From the NCBI RefSeq assembly GCF_020966775.1, contig NZ_JAJKFV010000009.1, positions 248,001 through 312,000 of the forward strand: a DNA stretch of 64,000 bases, read 5' to 3'. Positions 9,487-17,255 of the stretch are shown here, one piece after another. Each line of letters starts with the position of its first letter. Positions within the stretch are counted from its first letter, which is position 1. A model generated the notes under the pieces. The model saw nothing but the letters and a program-made list of their open reading frames with translations. It was not told the DNA's origin and searched no databases. Source of the DNA: Rhodopirellula halodulae (GTDB taxonomy: Bacteria; Planctomycetota; Planctomycetia; Pirellulales; Pirellulaceae). A program made the translations under genes and the position numbers.

Positions 9487-10143
9487 GTGAACGAGCTTCA
9501 CTACTTCGATCGTGAGCAAGACTACGAAGTGGTGAATCGGAAGCTCCCACATTGGTCGCAACCGGGGACCGTTTGTTTAATCACTTTTCGAACCGCGGAC
9601 TCGATGCCGCGACACGTGATCGAGCGATGGCAAACCGAACGTCTCGCGTGGTTGGAAGACCACGGGATCGATTCGTTGATCGTGGACTGGCGGCAGCGTT
9701 TGCGTGACCTGCCGACCTCAGAGCAACAAGACTTCTACCGAACGTTTTCAACGCGTTGGCATTCCGAGTTAGATCAGTCGCATGGCCGGTGCGAGTTGCG
9801 TAATCCCGCCCACGCGAAAATCGTTGGCGACAGTTTGCTGCATCGTAATGGTGATGACTATTACCTGAGCGACTTTGTGGTGATGCCGAACCACGTGCAT
9901 CTCCTGGCCGCGTTTGCGACCGGCACCGGAATGCTGAAACAGTGCGAATCGTGGAAGCGTTGGACCGCCAGAAAGATCAACGAGTCGTTGGGACGTCGGG
10001 GACGGTTCTGGCAGCAAGATGGTTTTGATCATCTGGTACGAAGTGAGGAGCAGTTCCAGCACTTCCGACGCTACATCGCGATGAATCCCACAAACGCTGG
10101 CCTGAAGGAAGGTGAGTTCCTTCATTGGTCGAGCCAGGCATAA
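9487..10143 (+). CDS. REP-associated tyrosine transposase (RAYT, Y1/IS200-like)
   Basis: This is an HUH-type single-strand DNA nuclease. Motifs are PNHVHLL (the HUH pair) and, near the C-terminus, FWQQDGFDHLVRSEEQF followed by YIAMNPTNAGL, the signature of the RAYT subgroup. The 218 aa is slightly longer than IS200 transposases, as expected. The GTG start at 9487 has a GGAGGTG six bases upstream. The gene sits between two copies of the same REP pair (9392-9454 and 10146-10208), the second beginning 3 bp after the stop. The whole unit of about 0.8 kb looks like a domesticated or REPtron-type unit. A single REP of the same family at 37498 suggests past activity in trans. Confidence 0.93.
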   Translation: MNELHYFDREQDYEVVNRKLPHWSQPGTVCLITFRTADSMPRHVIERWQTERLAWLEDHGIDSLIVDWRQRLRDLPTSEQQDFYRTFSTRWHSELDQSHGRCELRNPAHAKIVGDSLLHRNGDDYYLSDFVVMPNHVHLLAAFATGTGMLKQCESWKRWTARKINESLGRRGRFWQQDGFDHLVRSEEQFQHFRRYIAMNPTNAGLKEGEFLHWSSQA

Positions 10144-10145
10144 AA

Positions 10146-10208
10146 GTAGCCATCACACTCCGTGTGATGCCGCAGTCTTGAATCCATCACACGGAGTGTG
10201 ATGACTGC
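10146..10208. repeat. REP pair (BIME-like) right of the RAYT gene
   Basis: This is the same design as the left pair: GTAG at 10146, hairpin 10151-10169, mirror hairpin 10185-10203. The closing tetranucleotide reads CTGC in place of CTAC. The spacer between the hairpins differs from the left copy, so the pair is conserved in its hairpins, not as a simple duplication. Confidence 0.9.
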
Positions 10209-10230
10209 ATATTCACTTCTGCAGCGCACG

Positions 10231-10270
10231 AAAAAAGCCGAGTCGGAAACGCGTCATTCCTCTCGGCTTT
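10231..10270 (-). terminator. Rho-independent terminator, probably the displaced tRNA-Gln terminator
   Basis: Read on the minus strand, AAAGCCGAG pairs with CTCGGCTTT, with an inner GGAA/TTCC pairing and a T-run of six. No minus-strand gene ends within the preceding 100 bp except at 10410, inside the element. Removing the element between the 15-bp repeats would place this terminator 16 bp after the 3' end of the tRNA-Gln gene. Confidence 0.85.
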
Positions 10271-10286
10271 CGATGACTTGTCGTCA

Positions 10287-10301
10287 AGCTACCCCGCTAG
10301 G
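10287..10301. other. Left attachment site core (attL)
   Basis: AGCTACCCCGCTAGG, identical to 27900-27914. It matches the acceptor and T-arm side of the tRNA-Gln 3' end, the usual target of tyrosine integrases. Confidence 0.88.
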
Positions 10302-10354
10302 GAAGCTGAATAACTCGGAAAATACGTGTTTTACGGGGTTTTTCGAATTTCTGA

Positions 10355-10413
10355 TTGGACTGAATTGGACTCTTTTGGACTCGTTTAGACAAATTGTAGA
10401 TAAGGTTATCTAC
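10355..10413. promoter_or_regulatory. Phased repeats and palindrome inside attL, likely integrase or excisionase arm sites
   Basis: TTGGACT occurs at 10355, 10365 and 10375, exactly one helical turn apart, with a degenerate TTTAGAC at 10384. A palindrome GTAGATAAGGTTATCTAC follows at 10396-10413. The 8-mer GTAGATAA recurs at the other end of the element (27835-27842). Position and phasing suit binding sites of the recombination proteins. Confidence 0.5.
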
Positions 10414-10790
10414 ACGTCCAGGCAGTGCAGAACGATGAACAAATCGCCGCCAATCTGATCGCAACCAATCGGTTTCCAGTCCCCTCCTCTGAACCGGTAT
10501 TTCTGTGTCTCCAGCTCAGGCGGAATGTCGTAGATATTGAAGGAATAGACGTTGTCCTGGTTGACTACTCCGAGGGCACAGTAGCGGTTGCCGTCTTGGT
10601 CAAAACACTCCGTTCGAACCCACGGTCCAAAAGCTGAAACGCGACCTGGGCGGACCCAGCGGTCCAGTATCTCACTCATTTCGTCGGACACTTCTTCCGC
10701 AAACTCGCGAACGATTGGCACGTTTTCAACTGCTTCGCATTTTCGCTTTTCGTAAGCAATATCTTCTTTCGACTTGAAGAAATTCAGCAT
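10410..10790 (-). CDS. Hypothetical protein, 126 aa
   Basis: No family recognised. The first 25 residues are charged (NFFKSKEDIAYEKRKCEAVE), then there is a mixed region with FGPWVRTECFDQDGNRYCALG and the C-terminal stretch GGDLFIVLHCLDV. No signal peptide. I chose the ATG at 10790 because GGGAG lies six bases upstream; the frame is open to 10832. It is the only minus-strand gene at the left end of the element, and its stop codon lies inside the 10396-10413 palindrome. Confidence 0.6.
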   Translation of the reverse strand: MLNFFKSKEDIAYEKRKCEAVENVPIVREFAEEVSDEMSEILDRWVRPGRVSAFGPWVRTECFDQDGNRYCALGVVNQDNVYSFNIYDIPPELETQKYRFRGGDWKPIGCDQIGGDLFIVLHCLDV

Positions 10791-10912
10791 CCACATCTCC
10801 CAAAGGGTTTCCAAAAAGCCAGCCCGCAACATAGCGCGTTTTGGAAATCGGTCAACGAAATCCTGACCCGGAATTTAGTTGAACCCCTCTTCTCCAAAGG
10901 TATCCCTTACCC

Positions 10913-11113
10913 ATGTCTCCCAGACAACGCATCAAACACCTCGCGTGGTCCCACAAATTGACCGTGCCCGAGTGTGCCGTCCCTGAAGAAACCGCATCTG
11001 GCGGTGTCGCCCTACGTGGCCGCAAATCCAACGCTGTCTATCTCGTCCGTCCGACGAGAAGTGGCCTACGCGTCGCCATCGAGCATGTCTCGCGATGTGA
11101 GGCACGTTCGTAA
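10913..11113 (+). CDS. Small basic protein, 66 aa, preceding the tape-measure gene
   Basis: ATG to TAA frame whose stop lies one base before the ATG of the tape-measure gene, a spacing that suggests coupled translation. Third codon positions are rich in C. The product is Arg-rich, with a plausible strand-like stretch (GVALRGRKSNAVYLVRP). A longer reading of the tape-measure frame (from 10974) overlaps it, so only one of the two can be right. No family recognised. Confidence 0.4.
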   Translation: MSPRQRIKHLAWSHKLTVPECAVPEETASGGVALRGRKSNAVYLVRPTRSGLRVAIEHVSRCEARS

Positions 11114-11114
11114 A

Positions 11115-14100
11115 ATGTCCGATATCACGCAGAAACTAGGCTTCGATGTCGCGGATGGCGTGGCAGCGTTGGGGAAACTCGACCAAGCGATCAAGCAACA
11201 CACCGGAACGCTGAATAGTCTTCAGGGTGCGTACAAGAACCTGAACACCGGCACCCAGATCAATCAGCAACTCCAGAGTGTCGGCAAGCAAAGCCAAGTT
11301 GCCGCGACCCAAGTCGAAAAAGCAACGAAGCGAATCAACAGTTCATTCCAAGGAGTCAGTCTCGACAACAAGTCAATCGGGACACTCGTCAATCGAGTAC
11401 TTGTCACGCAAGCGGTCGTCTCGCAGTTTGCGAACGTCCGGAACTCTCTTTCGGAGTCGACCGCTGAAGCCGTCAACTTTCAGCAGTCGCTTGCTGAGAT
11501 CCAAACCATCTCGAAGCCGCTCAGGGGCAACACAGACGAGCTTGCAAGCCGTGTGCGGGCCTTGAGTGACGAGTTCAACACTCCTCTCGAAGATGTGAAC
11601 GCGGGCCTCTACGAGACAATCTCGAACCAAGTTGAAGGGACTGCGAACCAGTTCAACTTGCTGACGGAAGCCCAACGTTTGGGTCGCGTCGGCAATGCAT
11701 CAACTGAAGACTCGATCAACATCCTGACTGCCACGCTGAACGGTTTCGGTCGGAAAATGTCGGAAGTGGACGAGTTGTCCGCAAACTGGTTCCGGACAGT
11801 CGACCTTGGCCGTTTGCAAGTCTCTGACGTTGCCAACTCGATCGGTCGTCTTGGCGGTCTGGCGACTCAATCGGGTGTGAGTCTCGAAGAAGTCCAGGCT
11901 GCGTTGGCAACGATCACCATCTCCGGTGTGAAACCAGCGGAAGCCATCACGCAAGTACGCTCAGCGATGACCTCGTTCATTAAACCGAGCGACGCAATGA
12001 AGGACGGAATCCGCGACATCGGGTTCACGAGTTCAGAGCAAGCTATCGGCGTCCTTGGCCTGAGTGGAACGATTGAGAAATTGATCGACAACACCGATGG
12101 CTCGACACAGGCTCTCGCGAAATACTTCCCCAACGTTCGTGCGTTGGCAGGCGTTCTGAACATCGCAGGCGAGAACGCAGAACAGTTTGGCAAGGCTCTG
12201 AAAGTTCTCGAAAATCCGGACGTCTCGAATCTTGAGAAGGCGTTCGATATCGTCACTGGAACGGATGCCGAGAAGGTCACGAAGGAGCTGAACAAACTGA
12301 AGAACTTCCTGACGGAAGAGTTCGGTCAGTCGGTTCTGTCTGCCGGTGCCGGTCTCGTCGACTTGACGGGCGGCATGGACAATCTCCGGGCTGCCGGTGC
12401 GGGAACGATTGGTTCACTTCCGGGGCTTGTCCTGGGAATCGCCGGGTACGCTGCCGAGTTGAAAGGGGCCTCACTACAAACTGAAGCGTTGGAGAACAAC
12501 ACCAAAAGCCTGCGAGGCTCACTGCTGAATGGTGTAGGCAAGGCTGCCGGTGTCGCTGGACTGGCGATTGCTGGGGTTCAAGCCTACAACTCGTTCCAAG
12601 CTGAACAACTTCAGCAGGCTCACGAATTCCGGCGGAAGCAAGACGAACGTGCTCTCGACCAACTGCGTCAGTCAGCCAACGAAGAAGTCAAGATCACGCA
12701 GGATAAGTGGTCTCGTATTCGCGAACTTACAAACGCGAATCTCGCTTCCACCCTGACCGGATTCAATCAGACATCGTTTGGCATCGGCGGCGAAACCGAC
12801 GCTCTTGCGGATTCCGTCGGGACCGGCATTGAGAAGGTTTTCAACGCTCGTGAGAGCATCCTCAACGCTCTGATCCAAACGAGCCAATCACGGCTCCAAG
12901 AATCCCGTGACGCGGCGAAGACAGCCGAAGCAACGATCGTCAACGCTGACGACGAGTTGTTCACCCGAAGGACTTCGCGTCTGGATCAGCAAAAGCAACT
13001 CAATGCCAACCTGGATCTGACTCGAAAACTCGGTCGTGAAGCCGCTGAAGCCTTGGCCGACGCAACGACACCTGAACAGGCTGCCGATGCAAACGAGATT
13101 TTCGCTCGTGCGAAATCGTTTGAGCGTGCTGCACAGAGTGTGGCTCAACAGATCGGTACAAACAAAGCACTTGAGAAGAGTGACCAAGCCTTGCTTGAGT
13201 TGTCCCGCCAACGAGCAAACGCTCAACGCGAGTATAGCACGACACAGCGGAACCAATCAGCAATCGCTTCTGAAGTCGCACGCGAGGAATCTGCAAAGGT
13301 TCGCAGTCTGAAGGAAGAGTTCGCTGGACTTACCGAGGCAATCAAGTTGTTTGACGAGAGCGGCAACCCGTTGTCGCAAGAACAGCGTGTCGCGAACGTC
13401 GCAAAGTTCAATGAAGAGTTGAACGCGTTCCGCAACAATGCAGCCAATCTGGACCAACTCGACTTCGGCGGACTGGTTGACCTGACCAAGATTCAACTGG
13501 ACCTCCAGAACGCGTTGTCGTCCGTCGAGGTTCAAAGTATCCAGTTTGGTGAAGGTGCCCTCAAAGGTCTCAATGACCAATTGCAAAACGCAATCTCGGA
13601 GGCGATGTCGAAGCCCGCGATGAAAGCCGTTACGGACTTGATTCGTGCTGAGACCGGCGAAGAAGTTACCGACCCGTCACGGGTTCAAGGCGGAACCAAC
13701 CGAGCAGAAGACCAAGATGTCCGTCGATCTGAGATCGGTGCGGAACTGCGGGTTCAAGAGGACGCCGCGTCGAGAGCGTTTGGGCGTGTTTCTGACGGGA
13801 CGAATCGGTTGGTGGACAACCTCAACTCCGCCTTCGGAGGTGCTCGAATTGGTTCGAGTTACTTGATTGACGGGTTGTTGTCGACGATCGGGGCGACAGA
13901 CGGAAAAGTCGGTGAAGGGTTTCTCGACTACTCCGCTTTCCTAACTCAGTTGAAAGAGACTGCCAACACTCAAAACACTGATCCTGAGAACCTGCAAGAC
14001 CTTCAGTCGCGATTCGACGAGGTTCAATCAAAGGACTTCTTCGGGGGTGCAACCAACGGTTCGGCAGAACAAGTGCAGCGTTTGTTGAAAACGCTAGAAG

Positions 14101-14654
14101 AAGGGATTCAGGCGACGACCAATGCCGAACAACTTCGTCAAGAGTTGCAAACGGTTCAACCGCAAGTGCCGCAAGTCGACCCGTCGCAAGCAATCCAACG
14201 ACTCGAACTGCAACAGCAGCCACCTCAAACCAATCAGGCAGCGGCTCAAGCCGCTTCGCAAGCAGCGGGTGCCCTTGGTGGAGTGACGGGTGCGGCACGT
14301 TCGGCAGCGGCGGCTCTTGCGAGTATTCAGGCTCCCACCGGTGGTGTTGAAGCCGCCTACTTCGGCAAGACCATTTACCGTGCTGCCGGTGGCGTTGCTC
14401 GTGGAGTCGACCAAGTGAACGCGATCCTCTCGAAAGGTGAACACGTCACCAACGCTCGAAGTGCCCGACGGTTCTCGACTCAACTTCAAGCAATGAATGC
14501 AGGATCGACTCCAGTGTTCACACGTTCGTCGGAGAGTTCAACGACGAACGTCGGAGACGTTCACCTGAACTTCAGCGGTTCGGACCCGGTCAGTGCTCGT
14601 TCGCTTGCACATGACTTCCGCCGGGAACTCCGACGAAAGACCGCAAGGTTGTAG
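11115..14654 (+). CDS. Phage tail tape-measure protein, TP901-like
   Basis: This is an approximately 1179-aa protein. Residues of about 110-310 resemble the TP901 tape-measure core (AEAVNFQQSLAEIQTISKP, EALA-type helices, a region around GVSLEEVQAALATITISG). A short hydrophobic Gly/Ala stretch follows (about 415-470), then long Gln/Glu/Arg-rich coiled-coil stretches. The C-terminus, RAAGGVARGVDQVNAILSKGE then HVTNARSARRF, matches the 'sealed end' seen in tape-measure proteins. In a phage this sets tail length and enters the host during injection. No other tail, capsid or portal gene lies near it, which is very unusual. Start ATG at 11115 is chosen; an in-frame ATG at 10974 is possible. Confidence 0.82.
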   Translation: MSDITQKLGFDVADGVAALGKLDQAIKQHTGTLNSLQGAYKNLNTGTQINQQLQSVGKQSQVAATQVEKATKRINSSFQGVSLDNKSIGTLVNRVLVTQAVVSQFANVRNSLSESTAEAVNFQQSLAEIQTISKPLRGNTDELASRVRALSDEFNTPLEDVNAGLYETISNQVEGTANQFNLLTEAQRLGRVGNASTEDSINILTATLNGFGRKMSEVDELSANWFRTVDLGRLQVSDVANSIGRLGGLATQSGVSLEEVQAALATITISGVKPAEAITQVRSAMTSFIKPSDAMKDGIRDIGFTSSEQAIGVLGLSGTIEKLIDNTDGSTQALAKYFPNVRALAGVLNIAGENAEQFGKALKVLENPDVSNLEKAFDIVTGTDAEKVTKELNKLKNFLTEEFGQSVLSAGAGLVDLTGGMDNLRAAGAGTIGSLPGLVLGIAGYAAELKGASLQTEALENNTKSLRGSLLNGVGKAAGVAGLAIAGVQAYNSFQAEQLQQAHEFRRKQDERALDQLRQSANEEVKITQDKWSRIRELTNANLASTLTGFNQTSFGIGGETDALADSVGTGIEKVFNARESILNALIQTSQSRLQESRDAAKTAEATIVNADDELFTRRTSRLDQQKQLNANLDLTRKLGREAAEALADATTPEQAADANEIFARAKSFERAAQSVAQQIGTNKALEKSDQALLELSRQRANAQREYSTTQRNQSAIASEVAREESAKVRSLKEEFAGLTEAIKLFDESGNPLSQEQRVANVAKFNEELNAFRNNAANLDQLDFGGLVDLTKIQLDLQNALSSVEVQSIQFGEGALKGLNDQLQNAISEAMSKPAMKAVTDLIRAETGEEVTDPSRVQGGTNRAEDQDVRRSEIGAELRVQEDAASRAFGRVSDGTNRLVDNLNSAFGGARIGSSYLIDGLLSTIGATDGKVGEGFLDYSAFLTQLKETANTQNTDPENLQDLQSRFDEVQSKDFFGGATNGSAEQVQRLLKTLEEGIQATTNAEQLRQELQTVQPQVPQVDPSQAIQRLELQQQPPQTNQAAAQAASQAAGALGGVTGAARSAAAALASIQAPTGGVEAAYFGKTIYRAAGGVARGVDQVNAILSKGEHVTNARSARRFSTQLQAMNAGSTPVFTRSSESSTTNVGDVHLNFSGSDPVSARSLAHDFRRELRRKTARL

Positions 14655-14728
14655 AAACCGCCGTTGTTTCGGTCTGGTAGACAGGCTGAATCGTGCGGAT
14701 AGCGATATCGACGAGAAGGGGCCTAGGA

Positions 14729-14844
14729 GCCTCGCTGACGCGATTTAGACTCGGGTGGCTGTGGTGACCCTCACCTGGCAGCTTGAGCAGCGTCAGCGAG
14801 GCTGGAGAACGCAGCGAAAACAGCGAGAATTCAGGGGTCACCAC
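14729..14844. repeat. Two interleaved inverted repeats after the tape-measure gene
   Basis: GCCTCGCTGACGC (14729-14741) pairs with its complement at 14790-14802. GTGGTGACCC (14761-14770) pairs with its complement at 14835-14844. The order is A-B-A'-B', the layout of a pseudoknot, or of two alternative hairpins. No T-run follows. Confidence 0.6.
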
Positions 14845-15218
14845 CCGTGAGGATGTCCGGGGAGTAAAACGCAGATTCGGCTCTACACCCTTATTTTTTA
14901 TATGATTTGTTTTCGTTGTTGAAATTGTGTATTAGCTGATAATGCAAGATGTTGATTTTACCCTTGTTTTGACGTAAGTAGTATATTCCAAAGGACTTAC
15001 GGCGATATTTATGGTGGAGTCGTACTGACTGTGCGGGTTATTCATGCGACTAAAACCGTAATCGTTACAATCATCACCACCCCGGAGAGGGTGTGTCACA
15101 TTGATAGTGTACGTGCGTAACCTTATGGGTTTGGTCTGAGAACGGGTTTGGCGGAGTAATCGCACCGATTGCGGATCTCGATCAGTTACGGTGCCATCTT
15201 TCACATAGCGGGGCGGGC
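14845..15218. other. AT-rich intergenic region of the element
   Basis: No convincing gene. The first 140 bp are clearly AT-rich relative to the surroundings (TTATTTTTTATATG at about 14891-14904). A minus-strand open frame (14932-15204) has no ribosome site or family feature and is not called. The region probably carries the promoter of the DUF2513 operon. Confidence 0.45.
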
Positions 15219-15581
15219 ATGAAGCGAGACATGGAACTCATTCGCAGGATTCTCTTTGCGATCGAAGACTGCGACGACGGAGCGGTGCCGAGAGAGTTCG
15301 AGATTGAGGGCTACTCGCAAGACCAAATTCGATATCACTGCTACCAAATCTATCTAGGTGGCTTGGTTGACGCTGTACCTCAGGCCAGACTGCAACACAA
15401 AGTACCAAACTTGCAGATTACCCATCTGACGCCGGCAGGACATGATTTCATCGACCACGCTCGTGACGACACCCTATGGAGACGAGTTCGTGCGAAGCTG
15501 GGGGATGCATCGATCGACGTGACCCTCGCGGGTTTGAAGGCAGCAGCGATTCAAGCCGTAAAAAGTCAATTTGGCGGATGA
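15219..15581 (+). CDS. DUF2513 family protein
   Basis: The N-terminus MKRDMELIRRILFAIED is the hallmark of the DUF2513 family of small phage and island proteins, which read as winged-helix-like. The middle ITHLTPAGHDFIDHARDD also fits this family. 120 aa, no signal peptide. The next small gene overlaps its stop by 4 bp (ATGA). Role unknown; family members are often found in prophages. Confidence 0.85.
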   Translation: MKRDMELIRRILFAIEDCDDGAVPREFEIEGYSQDQIRYHCYQIYLGGLVDAVPQARLQHKVPNLQITHLTPAGHDFIDHARDDTLWRRVRAKLGDASIDVTLAGLKAAAIQAVKSQFGG

Positions 15582-15766
15582 AATTCAAAGCCGAAACCAC
15601 GGAAGCCGGAAAGCTTGGCATCGCTGAGTTGCTTACCCGCTACGCCAACGAGCAATGGCTCGGCGAGCATTACACTCCAGAGCAAGCCGCTAGCCTGATC
15701 GTGGATCGGTTCCGCCGTCAGGTCGAAACAGAACTCGCGATGATCGAGCTGAAGGCTGAGAAGTAG
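15578..15766 (+). CDS. Hypothetical protein, 62 aa
   Basis: Begins with an ATG overlapping the DUF2513 stop by 4 bp, so it is probably translated by coupling. The product is helical and acidic-basic mixed (TRYANEQWLGEHYTPEQAAS), with no family recognised. The frame is open upstream to 15476, but that part overlaps DUF2513 and lacks coding character. Confidence 0.6.
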   Translation: MKFKAETTEAGKLGIAELLTRYANEQWLGEHYTPEQAASLIVDRFRRQVETELAMIELKAEK

Positions 15767-15873
15767 CCGTCGTCATCGCTCCTGCAAGAGTTTCACGCGG
15801 TTTGATAAACTAACTGCGAACCACGATGGACCAAACGTGTCCGTGATCCCCGTACATTCGAGAGTGGCCCCGA

Positions 15874-16782
15874 GTGGGAAAGGCTAGAGAACGACTGCAA
15901 CGCATCGGTGATGTGATCGACGATTATGGGCTTGCCTATGCTGCTCTCATTTCGGGTTTGATGTTTGGAGCTTTTGGCGTATTCACCAGTGATGAATTTC
16001 GCTCGCTATTCCCCGAGAAATATCAAGGTCCAGTCAAAGCCGTCGCGTTTGCTGGTGCGGGAATTTCACTTGTCTGTGCAGTTGTTTTTGGGTGGAAACA
16101 GATTGGACAGCAAGATCGCTTCTCGGAATTTGAAAGATCAGTTGAAAAGGAGCGGGAAGAGAGCGAGGCTACAGTCAGAGAGTTGAAGGAACAGATCGCG
16201 GAGCTAGCCGACGAAAACAGACTTATTGCTGAGAATGTGCAAAACCTAGTTGAAGGCTATCTCTTTCGTTTCGCCACGGGGTTACTTGGTTTTGGAACGC
16301 GAGACGTGAACTCTGAGCGTGTAACGCTTTATTTCCATGACCCCGCTGGGAACTTCATCCCTATTGGCCGCTACTCTGAAAACCAGGCTTATCGCCAACT
16401 AGGCAAATCAAAACATTCAAATTGTAAGGGGTGCATCGGACGAGCATGGAATGATGACTGGTGTTTTGACGATAACTTTGCTGACCCTGAGCGAGCTTGG
16501 AAGGGATACGTAAGACAGCATGAAAGGTATGGTTTTGATGAAACGGCTGTCGAAGGATTTTCGATGCGTTCACGTTTGTATTGCGGGTGCCGCATCAAAG
16601 ACACTGACGAAAATGAACCAATCGCGGTGATCGTGATTGAGTCAACCGAACCGGACAGGTTCACGGAAGATGAACTCAAAGCAGCGTTGCTTAGAGGCGA
16701 GATGAGATTCCTGTCTGACTTGGTCGAAGGGCTACGGGATTCAGTAATGAATCCTAGTCGAGTTGCAGAGTTGGGTTACTGA
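15874..16782 (+). CDS. Membrane protein with coiled coil and GAF-like domain, partner of Panacea gene
   Basis: 302 aa with a GTG start. Two membrane segments near the N-terminus (about residues 20-40 and 62-80), then a charged coiled coil (about 88-125; KEREESEATVRELKEQIAEL). The C-terminal region of about 160 residues reads as a GAF-like sensor fold (RVTLYFHDPAGNFIPIGRYS, CKGCIGRAWND, SMRSRLYCGCRIKD, PIAVIVIEST). The next gene begins one base after the stop, so the two form an operon. Panacea proteins are antitoxins for many unrelated toxins, so this may be a membrane-acting toxin or sensor-effector (inference). The GAF assignment is by pattern and not proven. Confidence 0.6.
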   Translation: MGKARERLQRIGDVIDDYGLAYAALISGLMFGAFGVFTSDEFRSLFPEKYQGPVKAVAFAGAGISLVCAVVFGWKQIGQQDRFSEFERSVEKEREESEATVRELKEQIAELADENRLIAENVQNLVEGYLFRFATGLLGFGTRDVNSERVTLYFHDPAGNFIPIGRYSENQAYRQLGKSKHSNCKGCIGRAWNDDWCFDDNFADPERAWKGYVRQHERYGFDETAVEGFSMRSRLYCGCRIKDTDENEPIAVIVIESTEPDRFTEDELKAALLRGEMRFLSDLVEGLRDSVMNPSRVAELGY

Positions 16783-16783
16783 T

Positions 16784-17254
16784 ATGGACACGCTTCAGGA
16801 CATTATCGCGTATCTGCTAAAGCATTATCCGCATAAAAACGAGCTGTCAAATGCACGGCTGACCAAGATGGTGTATTTAGCCGATTGGCGAAATGCTGTC
16901 CTTGCAAGGCGGCAGCTAACGGACATCGACTGGTACTTCGACAACTACGGTCCATTCGTGTCCGACGTGAAGCAAGCTGTTCAACAAGAGCCAGACATTT
17001 TTACTGTCCGTAAGACCGAGAATCTGTACGGAAACTCTAAAACCTTGATTGAATTGAACGACGACTCTTATCAACCGTCCCTCTCGAAAGCGACGAAGGA
17101 GGTGCTCGATCATGTTATCGAAACGACCAAGCAGCTGGGGTGGAACGGGTTCATTAGTCTGGTCTACGGAACTTACCCCATAGCTTCATCTCCACGCTAT
17201 TCGATGCTTGATTTAGTTGCCCTTGCCTCAAAGTACGTGGACCGTCAGAAGTAG
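16784..17254 (+). CDS. Panacea domain (DUF4065/SocA-like) protein, likely antitoxin
   Basis: The 156-aa product from the ATG at 16784 contains the family core LSNARLTKMVYLADW and WYFDNYGPFVSDVKQAV, with the C-terminal SLVYGTYPIASSPRYSMLDL. These are typical of Panacea/DUF4065 proteins such as SocA. The family is known as a promiscuous antitoxin domain in PanTA modules and as a proteolytic adaptor in SocAB. The gene starts one base after the membrane/GAF-like gene (toxin-candidate-first order). It ends 1 bp before a convergent thermonuclease gene. Confidence 0.85.
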   Translation: MDTLQDIIAYLLKHYPHKNELSNARLTKMVYLADWRNAVLARRQLTDIDWYFDNYGPFVSDVKQAVQQEPDIFTVRKTENLYGNSKTLIELNDDSYQPSLSKATKEVLDHVIETTKQLGWNGFISLVYGTYPIASSPRYSMLDLVALASKYVDRQK

Positions 17255-17255
17255 G

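Noticed and set aside
14932-15204. Minus-strand 90-aa frame in the AT-rich gap
   Set aside because: No ribosome site, no family; lies where a promoter is expected.
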